A DNA stretch of 64,000 nucleotides from the NCBI GenBank assembly GCA_020632755.1, contig JACKEY010000010.1, forward strand, positions 124,001 to 188,000. The letters are read 5' to 3'. Position 1 is the stretch's first letter; each line of letters begins with the position of its first letter. A model generated the notes under the pieces. That model worked only from the letters and a program-made list of their open reading frames with translations, did no database searches and was not told where the DNA came from. Positions 9,072 to 16,230 of this stretch are shown here, one piece after another. The position numbers and the translations under genes are program-made. Source of the DNA: Alphaproteobacteria bacterium. Lineage in GTDB: Bacteria; Myxococcota_A; UBA796; UBA2385.

Positions 9072-11402
9072 ATCCCCACGTCCGGCGAGTTCCCCGCCCG
9101 CATCGGCCCGTACCCCACCGAGCGCCTGCTCGGCCGCGGGGCGATGGCCGCGGTCTACCTGTGCCGGGACGAAGCCGGGGACGCGGTCGCCGTGAAGTGG
9201 CTGGATCTGTACCTGCCGGGCGCCGGCCCCGAAGACGAGACCCTGCCCAAGCCGCTGCTGCTGCGCTTCGAGCGCGAGGTGCGCAGCATGGCCAAGGTCG
9301 TGCACCCCGGCGTCGTCCGCTACCGAGGCCACGGCGAGTGGGGCGGCCGGCCCTACCTGGTGATGGACCACGTCGAGGGCAGCGACCTGCGGGTGTACGC
9401 CGACAAGCTGGCCCAGCGGCCCCCCGCCGAGCGCTACGCCCGCTGTCGCACCATCGGACAGTCCCTGTGCGAGGCGCTGCAGGCGATGCACGACGCCGGG
9501 CTGGTGCACCGCGACGTGAAGCCCAGCAATGTGCTGGTCGATCCGGCCGGCCGCGTGGTGCTGACCGACCTGGGTGTGGTCAAGGACCTGGCCGAGCCCG
9601 AACAGACCGCCCGCGGCATCGTGGTCGGCACCATCGCCTACGCCAGCACCGAGCAGCTCGACGACGGCGAGATCGGACCGTGGACGGATCAATACGGCAT
9701 CGGGGCCACCCTGTACTACCTGCTGACGCTGGAGCGCCCCTTCGCCAGCGCAAGGCGGCGGGTCGAGGACCAGCTGGCCCCGCCGAGCCGCCTGGACCCC
9801 GAGATCCCCGCCGACCTGGAAGCCGTGATCCTGCGCCTGATGGCGCCGAACGCCGCGGACCGCTTCGCGTCCTGTGCGGAAGCCGCCGCGGCACTGTCCA
9901 CGGACGAGGCGCCGCGCGGCCTGCCCCTGGCCGGTCGCGGCGAGGACGTCCGTCAGATCACGGCCTGGCTGGACGGTCTGGAGCAGCAGAGCGTCGTCAT
10001 CGAGCTCCGCGGCCCGCGCGGGGTCGGGCGGCGCTGGCTGGCCGGGGTCGTGCGCGGCGCCTGCGCCCAGCGCGGGCTCACCCTGGTCGAGCCGGCGGAT
10101 CCCGCCGCCACCCAGGTGGCGATCCACCGCGCCGTGAACGAACCCCGGGTCGTCGTGCTCGCCCGGCACCCCGTCGACCCCCAGGGGCTGCGCCACCACG
10201 TGCGCAGCCTGCGGCCGCTGCGGGTGGCCGATCTGCGACGGACGGTCGTCGCCGTCGCGCCGCTGACCGAAGACCCGGCCCGCGTGGCCCTGCGGCTGCA
10301 CCACTTCACCGGCGGCCTGCCCGCCCTGCTGCTGCCCCAGCTCGAGCGCCACGTGCGCGGCAGCCGGCTGGTGCTGCCCGACACGCTGCAGGCCGGCGAC
10401 GAGCTGCTGCCCTTCCTCGACGGACTGGATCTGGACACGTCCGAGGTGCTCGGCGCCATCGCGGTCTGCGACGGCGGAGTGCACCTGTCCCGGCTGGAAG
10501 CCATCGCCTGCCTGCCGCCCGAAGACGCCGTGGACGAGCTGCTGCGCCAGGGTCTGGTGCAGCGCGTCGACGACGAGGTGGCCCTGCTCGCCGAGGCCTT
10601 CCGCCAGCCGTCGCTGGACCGCCTGCCCGACCCCGACGCCCTGCGCGAGCGCGCCCGCCGCGAGGCCCCGCGGACCCGCGACAGCGGCGCGGACCCCGAG
10701 AGCCTGGCGCTGCACGGCAAGCTGGCCGCCGCCCGCGACGAGGCCCGTCGCCGGGTGGTGTCCGCCCGCGGCGACGGGGACGATCCCCGCGTGGCTGCCG
10801 CCCTGATCGTCCAGGGCCAGATCTGCCTGGACATGGGCGACATCCAGGGTGCCAAGACGGTGCTCGCCGACGCCAGCGCCATGGCCAAGGCGATCGGCGA
10901 CGAGCCGCTGCGCCGCCGCGCCCACGTGCTGCGGGCCCGCGCCATGCTGGACGGACACGACCTGGCGCGGGGCCGGGGCCGGGCCGCCGCCGCCGCCGCG
11001 CTGGACCGCGTCGTCCCCCTGGGCAGCGGCGCCGACCGCCGCGAGGACCCCTACGACGCCCTGTTGTTCGCCATGTGGGCCCGCGCCGCGTCCGCGCTGG
11101 GCGACCGCCGGGCCGCCGTGCTGGCCGCCGACCGCGCCGGGGCCCGCCTGGATCGCACACCCGACGGACTGCACGCCCGGGTCTGTCTGGCCCTGGCCCG
11201 GGCCGCGCGGCTGCGCCGGGACAGCGACGCCGCCTGGGCCGCCCTGGCCCGCGTGCGACCCGACGAGCGCGCCCTGGCGCTGGTCACCTGGGAGGTCGAG
11301 GTCGAGGAGGCCCGCCTGGGCGGGTCGGTGCCGCCGCCCGTGGACAGTCTGGCCGAGGGGCTCTCGGACGAGGAGCGCGAGGCGCTGGCTGCGAGGCGCT
11401 AG
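9072..11402 (+). CDS. Ser/Thr protein kinase, third in the array, with apparent ATC start
   Basis: With a start at ATC 9072 the product is 776 residues: Gly loop LLGRGAMAAV (19-28), Lys42 in VAVK, VHRDVKPSN (Asp148), DLG instead of DFG (166-168) and STEQ where APEQ is expected. In this frame there is a stop at 9048-9050 and no ATG, GTG or TTG until ATG 9144, which would cut through the Gly loop. The Shine-Dalgarno-like GGAG at 9062-9065 is correctly spaced for ATC 9072. The ATPase region is degenerate (GPRGVGRRW replaces Walker A) and the C-terminal helical repeats are shorter than in the two upstream paralogues. The start could instead reflect a base error. The stop overlaps that of the convergent rhodanese gene. 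Confidence 0.85.
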   Translation: MPTSGEFPARIGPYPTERLLGRGAMAAVYLCRDEAGDAVAVKWLDLYLPGAGPEDETLPKPLLLRFEREVRSMAKVVHPGVVRYRGHGEWGGRPYLVMDHVEGSDLRVYADKLAQRPPAERYARCRTIGQSLCEALQAMHDAGLVHRDVKPSNVLVDPAGRVVLTDLGVVKDLAEPEQTARGIVVGTIAYASTEQLDDGEIGPWTDQYGIGATLYYLLTLERPFASARRRVEDQLAPPSRLDPEIPADLEAVILRLMAPNAADRFASCAEAAAALSTDEAPRGLPLAGRGEDVRQITAWLDGLEQQSVVIELRGPRGVGRRWLAGVVRGACAQRGLTLVEPADPAATQVAIHRAVNEPRVVVLARHPVDPQGLRHHVRSLRPLRVADLRRTVVAVAPLTEDPARVALRLHHFTGGLPALLLPQLERHVRGSRLVLPDTLQAGDELLPFLDGLDLDTSEVLGAIAVCDGGVHLSRLEAIACLPPEDAVDELLRQGLVQRVDDEVALLAEAFRQPSLDRLPDPDALRERARREAPRTRDSGADPESLALHGKLAAARDEARRRVVSARGDGDDPRVAAALIVQGQICLDMGDIQGAKTVLADASAMAKAIGDEPLRRRAHVLRARAMLDGHDLARGRGRAAAAAALDRVVPLGSGADRREDPYDALLFAMWARAASALGDRRAAVLAADRAGARLDRTPDGLHARVCLALARAARLRRDSDAAWAALARVRPDERALALVTWEVEVEEARLGGSVPPPVDSLAEGLSDEEREALAARR

Positions 11403-11857
11403 GGTCCGTCCAGCGCGGGGCCCTGCGGGTCCCACGGCACACCGGCCTCGACCCCGGCCCCCGCACCGCCGACCAGGCTCCACGCGTCCGTCCACCCCTG
11501 CTCGCGCAGCCAGTGGGCGACCGAGAAGCTGCGCATGCCGGCGGCGCAGTAGACGACGACGGTGCGGTCGCGGGGGATCTCGTCCAGCCGTCCCGGCACG
11601 CTGTTCATGGCGATCCAGTGCGCGCCCTGCAGCCAGCCCAGCCGCACCTCGTGGCGCTCGCGGATGTCGAGCAGGAACAGTGGCCGGTCGGCGTCGCGCC
11701 AGGCCCGCAGGCCGGCATCGTCGACCTCGACGTCCGGCAGCTCCGCCGGCTCGGGTTCGTCCACGGGGGCCTTCGGGCGCGGCGGCGACGGCGAGGGCGG
11801 CGAAGGCTCGGCGGGGCGCGGCCGCCCCAGGGCGCGTCGGATCAAGCGTCGGATCAC
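11399..11857 (-). CDS. Rhodanese-like domain protein
   Basis: The 152-residue protein has a basic start, a Pro/Ser/Glu-rich linker (about 14-42) and one rhodanese domain with the persulfide-forming Cys in VVVYCAAGMRS, the loop usual in single-domain rhodaneses of the GlpE/PspE type. It probably transfers or binds sulfane sulfur in the cytosol; no export signal is seen. Start is GTG; its GTGA overlaps the stop of the upstream cutA, so the two are probably translated together. The 3' end overlaps the convergent kinase gene by 4 nt. Confidence 0.9.
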   Translation of the reverse strand: MIRRLIRRALGRPRPAEPSPPSPSPPRPKAPVDEPEPAELPDVEVDDAGLRAWRDADRPLFLLDIRERHEVRLGWLQGAHWIAMNSVPGRLDEIPRDRTVVVYCAAGMRSFSVAHWLREQGWTDAWSLVGGAGAGVEAGVPWDPQGPALDGP

Positions 11858-12189
11858 GACGGGCTCCGGACGTCCACGTGGGCCCGGACCCAGTCCAGGT
11901 AGGCGCCGTGGCCGGCGACGACGGGCACGGCGACGACCTCGGGCACGTCGTAGGGATGCAGCGCGACCACGCGGTCCGCCAGGTTGCCGACCTCGCTCCG
12001 CCGGGTCTTCAGCAGGAGCAGCACTTCGGGGTCGTCGTGGATCTCACCCTGCCAGGCGTAGATCGAACGCAGCCCGGGGATGATGTTGCCGCAGGCCGCC
12101 CGCCGTTCCTGGACCAGCGTGCGGGCCAGGGACGCCGCGACGTCGGCGTCGGGGCAGGTGACGTAGACGAGGACGATCTCGTCGGACAT
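11854..12189 (-). CDS. cutA: CutA-family divalent cation tolerance protein
   Basis: The 111-residue sequence matches the small trimeric CutA family in length and motifs: VLVYVTCPDADVAASLARTLV at the start, then ERRAACGNIIPGLRSIYAW, a DDPEVLLLLKT strand, and ALHPYDVPEVVAVPV. CutA proteins have been linked to copper tolerance in E. coli, although their biochemical role is unsettled. ATG start. It is the first gene of a two-gene minus-strand unit with the rhodanese gene, both related by name to sulfur and metal handling; that link is only suggestive. Confidence 0.93.
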   Translation of the reverse strand: MSDEIVLVYVTCPDADVAASLARTLVQERRAACGNIIPGLRSIYAWQGEIHDDPEVLLLLKTRRSEVGNLADRVVALHPYDVPEVVAVPVVAGHGAYLDWVRAHVDVRSPS

Positions 12190-12276
12190 GGCGGCGCTCC
12201 GGGGGAGGAGCGGCCATAACCCCGGCGGCGCGGGAAGCGCGCGGGCCCCGGTGTGGAGGATGGGACCCGCGCGCGG

Positions 12277-12510
12277 TCAGCCCGCCTGCCGCAGGAGATC
12301 CTTGCCCGCCCGGGTCGGCCAGAGCCGCATGTCCGTGCTGTTCTGGTGCACCAGCCCTTCCGACGAGAGGGTGGCCAGGGCGTCGCGCACGGCGGCGAGG
12401 GACAGGTTGGGGAGATCGTCGACGATCTCCTCGACCGTCCAGTCACCGGGATCGGACACGACGTACAGCAGGACCGTGTAGAGGACGGAACCAGGATCGA
12501 CGTTGGACAT
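12277..12510 (-). CDS. Small winged-helix protein, possible regulator
   Basis: This 77-residue protein reads as a single winged-helix domain: WTVEEIVDDLPNLSLAAVRDALATLSSEGLVHQNSTDMRLWPTRAG has the helix-turn-helix and wing pattern of PadR/MarR-like or DUF-type repressors. It has no effector domain. ATG start, with no clear Shine-Dalgarno. It is transcribed away from the photolyase fusion gene, and the 304-nt gap between them carries several dyad symmetries, so regulation of one or both genes by this protein is an attractive guess, no more. Confidence 0.7.
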   Translation of the reverse strand: MSNVDPGSVLYTVLLYVVSDPGDWTVEEIVDDLPNLSLAAVRDALATLSSEGLVHQNSTDMRLWPTRAGKDLLRQAG

Positions 12511-12599
12511 GGAGGTGTGCCCCGTCAGAGGATGACAATGGTGGAGGCTTGCGGCTCTGTACCCGGTGGAGACGGGTGAGGGTCGCGGGGAGTGGGCAA

Positions 12600-12690
12600 G
12601 ATCCCACGAGAGCGGGATCCTTGAGGGAGTACCCGTCGCCGACGGGCACCCCGGTTGTAGCACAGGGGTGATCCCGGTGCACCCGGGATC
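12600..12690. promoter_or_regulatory. Dyad-rich intergenic region between winged-helix and photolyase genes
   Basis: The gap 12511-12814 contains no gene I can support. It holds GATCCC-N8-GGGATC (12600-12619), CCCGTC-N3-GACGGG (12632-12646) and GATCCCGG-N5-CCGGGATC (12670-12690). The outer two share the half-site GATCCC/GGGATC and may be paired protein-binding sites or RNA hairpins in the leader of either divergent gene. None is followed by a T run, so intrinsic termination is not indicated. Confidence 0.45.
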
Positions 12691-12758
12691 TGACAGGAAA
12701 GCCGGTTTGTCGCGCCCCCTGGACCCGCGTGCGCAGGAGATCCTTCCTCCTCCTCCCG

Positions 12759-12778
12759 ACCGACAGACGTCTGTCGGT
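12759..12778. promoter_or_regulatory. Perfect 20-bp palindrome, probable operator
   Basis: ACCGACAGACGTCTGTCGGT is a perfect palindrome of two 10-base half-sites. Its downstream edge is 2 nt from the -35-like TTGCCC of the photolyase promoter. Length and form are like sites of TetR-type or similar dimeric regulators. With no T run after it, it is unlikely to be a terminator. Confidence 0.6.
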
Positions 12779-12780
12779 TC

Positions 12781-12808
12781 TTGCCCGCCTCCCGCACACC
12801 GATACGAC
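12781..12808 (+). promoter_or_regulatory. Candidate leaderless promoter of the photolyase fusion
   Basis: TTGCCC (12781-12786) and TACGAC (12803-12808) are 16 bp apart. TACGAC ends 6 nt before GTG 12815, the same spacing as before three kinases and two other genes in the window, and there is no Shine-Dalgarno. The adjacent palindrome at 12759-12778 would contact the upstream side of this promoter. Confidence 0.45.
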
Positions 12809-12814
12809 GCCTCG

Positions 12815-15295
12815 GTGGACCCCTCGACCCTCCTCCCTCCGCACCTCCGCGAGCGCACCTGGCGCGTGGGCGCGGCCGCGGAGATCGGCCCCGGCTTCGT
12901 CCTGTGCTGGCTGCGGGTCACCCTGCGGGCCGACGAGAATCCGGCCCTCGACGCGGCGATCACGCTGGCCGATGCACTGGGCCGCCGGCTGCTGGTGTAC
13001 CAGGGGCTCGACGAGCGCACGCCCCAGGCGACCGACCGCACGCACCGCTTCCTGCTGCAGGGAGCCGCCGTCCTGCACGCGGACCTGGCCGCGCGAGGTG
13101 TGAGATCGGTGCTGCACGTGGCGCGGGCCGGGCACCGCGGTCCCCACCTGCGCACGCTGGCGTCGCGGGCCGGACTCGTAGTGACCGATGCGGCACCTCT
13201 GCCGCCCCTGCGCACGTGGACGGACGACCTGGCCGCGCGGCTGGCGGTGCCGGTGCTGGCCGTGGACAGCGCCTGCCTGGTTCCGATGACCATCGACGGA
13301 CCACCGGGGAGCGTGCCGCCGCCGGATCGGGCCTTCGCCTTCCGGGATCGCCACGCGCGCACCCGGGCGGCACGTCTCATCCGGCGCTGGCCCGCGGTGT
13401 CGGCGGCCCCTCCGGCCGGGCCGGACGATGCCCTGCCCTTCCGGCCGATCGACCTCGCGGCGCTCGTGGACGATCCCGCAGCCCTGGACCGCGCCATCGC
13501 CGACTTGTGCGCGGATCAGGAGATCGACCACGGGGTGCCGCCCGTGCACGATCTGCGCGGCGGCACAGCCGCCGGCATGGACCGCTGGCGGCGGTTCCGC
13601 GACACCGGGCTGCAGGGCTACCACAAGACCCGCAACGATCCGCTGCGCGACGGCGTCAGCGGACTGTCTCCGTGGCTGCACTTCGGGATGGTCTCGCCCT
13701 TCCGCATCGCCCGCGAGGCCTTCGACGCCGGCGGCCCCGGCGCCGACAAGTTCCTGGACGAGCTGCTGGTGTGGCGCGAGCTGGCCTGGCACTTCTGCTT
13801 CCACCACCCCGACCCACACGCCTGGACAGTCGTGCCGGACTGGGCGCGGGACAGCCTGCAGGCCCACGCCGCCGACCCCCGCCCGACGGTGTTCGGCTGG
13901 GAGACCCTGGCGCGGGGCCGCACCGGTCAGCCCCTGTGGGACGCGGCGCAGAAGAGCCTGGTGCTGCACGGACGGCTGCACAACCACCTGCGCATGACCT
14001 GGGCCAAGGCCGCGATCCCGTGGTCGCCGGACGCGCGGGACGCCTTCCGCGTGCTGCTCGATCTCAACGACCGGCTGGCCCTGGACGGACGGGATCCCAG
14101 CAGCGTGGGCGGGGTGGGCTGGGCCTTCGGTCTGTTCGACCGGCCCTTCCCGCCGGCCCGGCCGATCACGGGGCTGCTGCGGCCGCGGGACGTGGACGGT
14201 CCCCGCCGCACGGACCCCGGTCGCCTGGCGCGCCAGGTCGGCGCCGAGCTGCGTCCGTCCATGCCGTCCGTGGCCGTGGTGGGAGCGGGGATCGCCGGCC
14301 TGATCTGTGCACGGACCCTGCACGATCACGGCTGCCGCGTCACCGTCTTCGACAAAGGTCGCGGCCCGGGCGGCCGGACCTCGACCCGGCGCGCCACCAT
14401 CGGCGCGGACCCGGTCCGGTTCGACCACGGCGCCCCGGCCTTCGCGGTGGACGATCCCCGGCTCGGGCGGTTCGTCCACAGCTGGCGGACCGAGGGCCGG
14501 GTCGTCCGCTGGCAGGGCAAGGCCGTGCGGTTCCGCGACGGGGCCGCCGTCCCCGATGACCAGCCGCGCTGGATCGCACAGCCCCGGATGAGCGCGCTGG
14601 CCGCCCACCTGGCCGCGGACCTGTCCGTGCGCCCGTCGGTGCGGGTGGCGCGGATCGCACACCAGGGCGGCCTGCACCTGTGGGACGAAGCCGGCGCCGC
14701 GCTGGGTCGGTTCGACCGGGTGGTGCTGGCCGTGCCCGGGCCCCAGGCGGCCCCCCTGCTGGAGCCCTGCCCCGCGCTGGCGGCAGCCGCCCGGGCCGCG
14801 GTGATGGCGCCCTGCCTGACGGCGATGCTGGCCCTGGACGCTCCCCTGGCCGTGGACTGGGACCTGGCGCGGTTCGACGACCACCCGGTGCTCGAGACGG
14901 CCCATCGCTGCAGCGCGAAGCCCGGCCACGAGGGTCCGCTGGAGACCTGGGTGCTGCAGGCCACCGCCGCGTGGTCCGCCCGCCACCTCGAGCGCCCGCT
15001 CGACGATGTCGCGGCCGCACTTGCCGACGCGCTCCAGACCCTGGCGCCCGCGGGCATCGTCTGGCAGCAGGGCCACCGCTGGCGCTACGCCCGGTCCACC
15101 GGCCCGGGGGTCGGCCCGCGCGGCCACCTGTGGGACGCCGACCTGGGCATCGGCGCCTGCGGCGACTGGTGCCGGCCCTCGGCCGACCTCGACCACGGCG
15201 TGCAGGCCGCCTGGCTGTCCGGTGTGTCCCTGGCCGGCGCGATGCTCACGGCCGAGGTGGACCGCCCGGCCCGGGGTCAGACCCGACTGTTCTGA
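12815..15295 (+). CDS. Class II-type DNA photolyase fused to a renalase-like flavoprotein
   Basis: The 826-residue protein has two enzymes. Residues about 1-465 look like a class II CPD photolyase: an alpha/beta N-terminal part, WLHFGMVSPFRIA, FLDELLVWRELAWHF, HGRLHNHLRMTWAKA and NDRLALDGRDPSSVGGVGWAFG with the closing RPITG motif. Such enzymes split UV-made cyclobutane dimers using blue light and FAD. From about residue 487 comes a Rossmann domain, VAVVGAGIAGLICARTL, then FDKGRGPGGRTSTRR, typical of renalase/COG3380-like FAD oxidoreductases. The GTG at 12815 is preferred because it has the leaderless-promoter spacing; an ATG at 12566 lies upstream of the palindrome and would add low-complexity residues. 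The 3' end overlaps the convergent protease gene by 19 nt. What the oxidoreductase adds is unknown. Confidence 0.9.
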   Translation: MDPSTLLPPHLRERTWRVGAAAEIGPGFVLCWLRVTLRADENPALDAAITLADALGRRLLVYQGLDERTPQATDRTHRFLLQGAAVLHADLAARGVRSVLHVARAGHRGPHLRTLASRAGLVVTDAAPLPPLRTWTDDLAARLAVPVLAVDSACLVPMTIDGPPGSVPPPDRAFAFRDRHARTRAARLIRRWPAVSAAPPAGPDDALPFRPIDLAALVDDPAALDRAIADLCADQEIDHGVPPVHDLRGGTAAGMDRWRRFRDTGLQGYHKTRNDPLRDGVSGLSPWLHFGMVSPFRIAREAFDAGGPGADKFLDELLVWRELAWHFCFHHPDPHAWTVVPDWARDSLQAHAADPRPTVFGWETLARGRTGQPLWDAAQKSLVLHGRLHNHLRMTWAKAAIPWSPDARDAFRVLLDLNDRLALDGRDPSSVGGVGWAFGLFDRPFPPARPITGLLRPRDVDGPRRTDPGRLARQVGAELRPSMPSVAVVGAGIAGLICARTLHDHGCRVTVFDKGRGPGGRTSTRRATIGADPVRFDHGAPAFAVDDPRLGRFVHSWRTEGRVVRWQGKAVRFRDGAAVPDDQPRWIAQPRMSALAAHLAADLSVRPSVRVARIAHQGGLHLWDEAGAALGRFDRVVLAVPGPQAAPLLEPCPALAAAARAAVMAPCLTAMLALDAPLAVDWDLARFDDHPVLETAHRCSAKPGHEGPLETWVLQATAAWSARHLERPLDDVAAALADALQTLAPAGIVWQQGHRWRYARSTGPGVGPRGHLWDADLGIGACGDWCRPSADLDHGVQAAWLSGVSLAGAMLTAEVDRPARGQTRLF

Positions 15296-16230
15296 CGCCG
15301 CGCCAGGCCCAGCAGCAGCATGCCGACCGCAAACAGTCCGCCCCCGGCGGGCGCCAGGGAGCAGCCCCCCTTGTCGTCGCCGAAGATGCTGCTGGCGGGC
15401 GAGGTGCCGCCACCGCCGTCGTCGCCGGAGCCACCGGAGGTACCGCCGTCGCCGTCGTCCCCTCCACCGTCCACGACGCCATCGGGCAACACCCAGTCGC
15501 CGTAGACGTCCATGCGCGTGGCGCCGACCCCACCGCCGATGCAGTAGTGCGACGCGTCATGGTACGGGAACACGAAGCTCAGCACGCCGGCCAGCGCCCA
15601 GCCGTCCCCGACCGGCACCAGGGCCGCGCCGCCGCTGTCGCCCTGGCAGGCGTTGCTGCCGTCGGGGTCGTCGTCGACCGCGTAGACGAAGTCGGCATCC
15701 GCCTGCTTCATCGGCAAGGTCGCCGTGCGCTTGGTGCCGGCGTCGTCCCGGTTGTCGCCGGTGATGCCGAAGCCCACCAGCGTCAGATCGCCCCGCAGGA
15801 AGTTGGCGTCGAAGGCGTCGGTGTACAGAGGCATCGGCTCGACGCCGCTCACCGGCGACGTGAGCGACATCACCGCCACGTCCGCGCCGATGCCGGTGTT
15901 GTCGAAGAAGTAGTCGGGATGACTGTCCATCTCCCCGACCTCGATCGTGCGCTCGATCTCCTCGACCGACGGACCGATGCCGAAGTGGATGTCCAGCCCG
16001 TACAGGTCCCGGTACTCCTCGGCCGCGTCGACACAGTGGGCCGCGGTGACCACCTGATCGGACGCCACCAGGGTGCCCGAACAGAACGGCGTGAGCGGCC
16101 CGGAGCCCTCGGACAGCATCAGCACGCCGACCGCCGGCCAGTCGCTGGTCGTCTGGCCGTTGACGATGGGCGGCGGGGCGTCCTGGGCGGACGCCGTCGC
16201 CATCGTCAGCAGCAGCGGGAACAGGCTCAC
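15277..16230 (-). CDS. Secreted trypsin-like serine protease with MYXO-CTERM-like tail (1)
   Basis: This 317-residue chymotrypsin-fold protease (family S1) has a short signal peptide ending ATASA-QDAPPPIVNG, the latter also looking like a trypsin activation site. The catalytic triad is visible: His in VVTAAHC, Asp in GADVAVMSL, Ser in QGDSGGAAL. After the protease domain come a Gly/Asp-rich linker and GGCSLAPAGGG, a hydrophobic helix and RRQNSRV, the pattern of MYXO-CTERM sorting signals. Start is GTG and its GTGA overlaps the stop of the next protease upstream, indicating translational coupling. Substrate unknown; the two genes look like a tandem duplication. Confidence 0.9.
   Translation of the reverse strand: MSLFPLLLTMATASAQDAPPPIVNGQTTSDWPAVGVLMLSEGSGPLTPFCSGTLVASDQVVTAAHCVDAAEEYRDLYGLDIHFGIGPSVEEIERTIEVGEMDSHPDYFFDNTGIGADVAVMSLTSPVSGVEPMPLYTDAFDANFLRGDLTLVGFGITGDNRDDAGTKRTATLPMKQADADFVYAVDDDPDGSNACQGDSGGAALVPVGDGWALAGVLSFVFPYHDASHYCIGGGVGATRMDVYGDWVLPDGVVDGGGDDGDGGTSGGSGDDGGGGTSPASSIFGDDKGGCSLAPAGGGLFAVGMLLLGLARRQNSRV

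Noticed and set aside
4929..11495. A minus-strand frame of 2188 codons opposite kinases 2 and 3
   Set aside because: Gly/Gln/Ala-rich composition without motifs; caused by the GC bias of codon third positions in the kinases, whose motifs are intact.
12411..12430. Perfect 20-bp palindrome GGAGATCGTCGACGATCTCC
   Set aside because: It lies within the winged-helix coding sequence, encoding EEIVDDL, which needs exactly these codons in GC-rich usage. It may be chance, and has no gene start next to it. Still worth a check if the protein proves autoregulatory.
12566..12814. ATG start at 12566 for the photolyase fusion
   Set aside because: It would cover the hairpin region and palindrome, and adds 83 low-complexity residues before the first photolyase motif, while GTG 12815 has promoter-like spacing.
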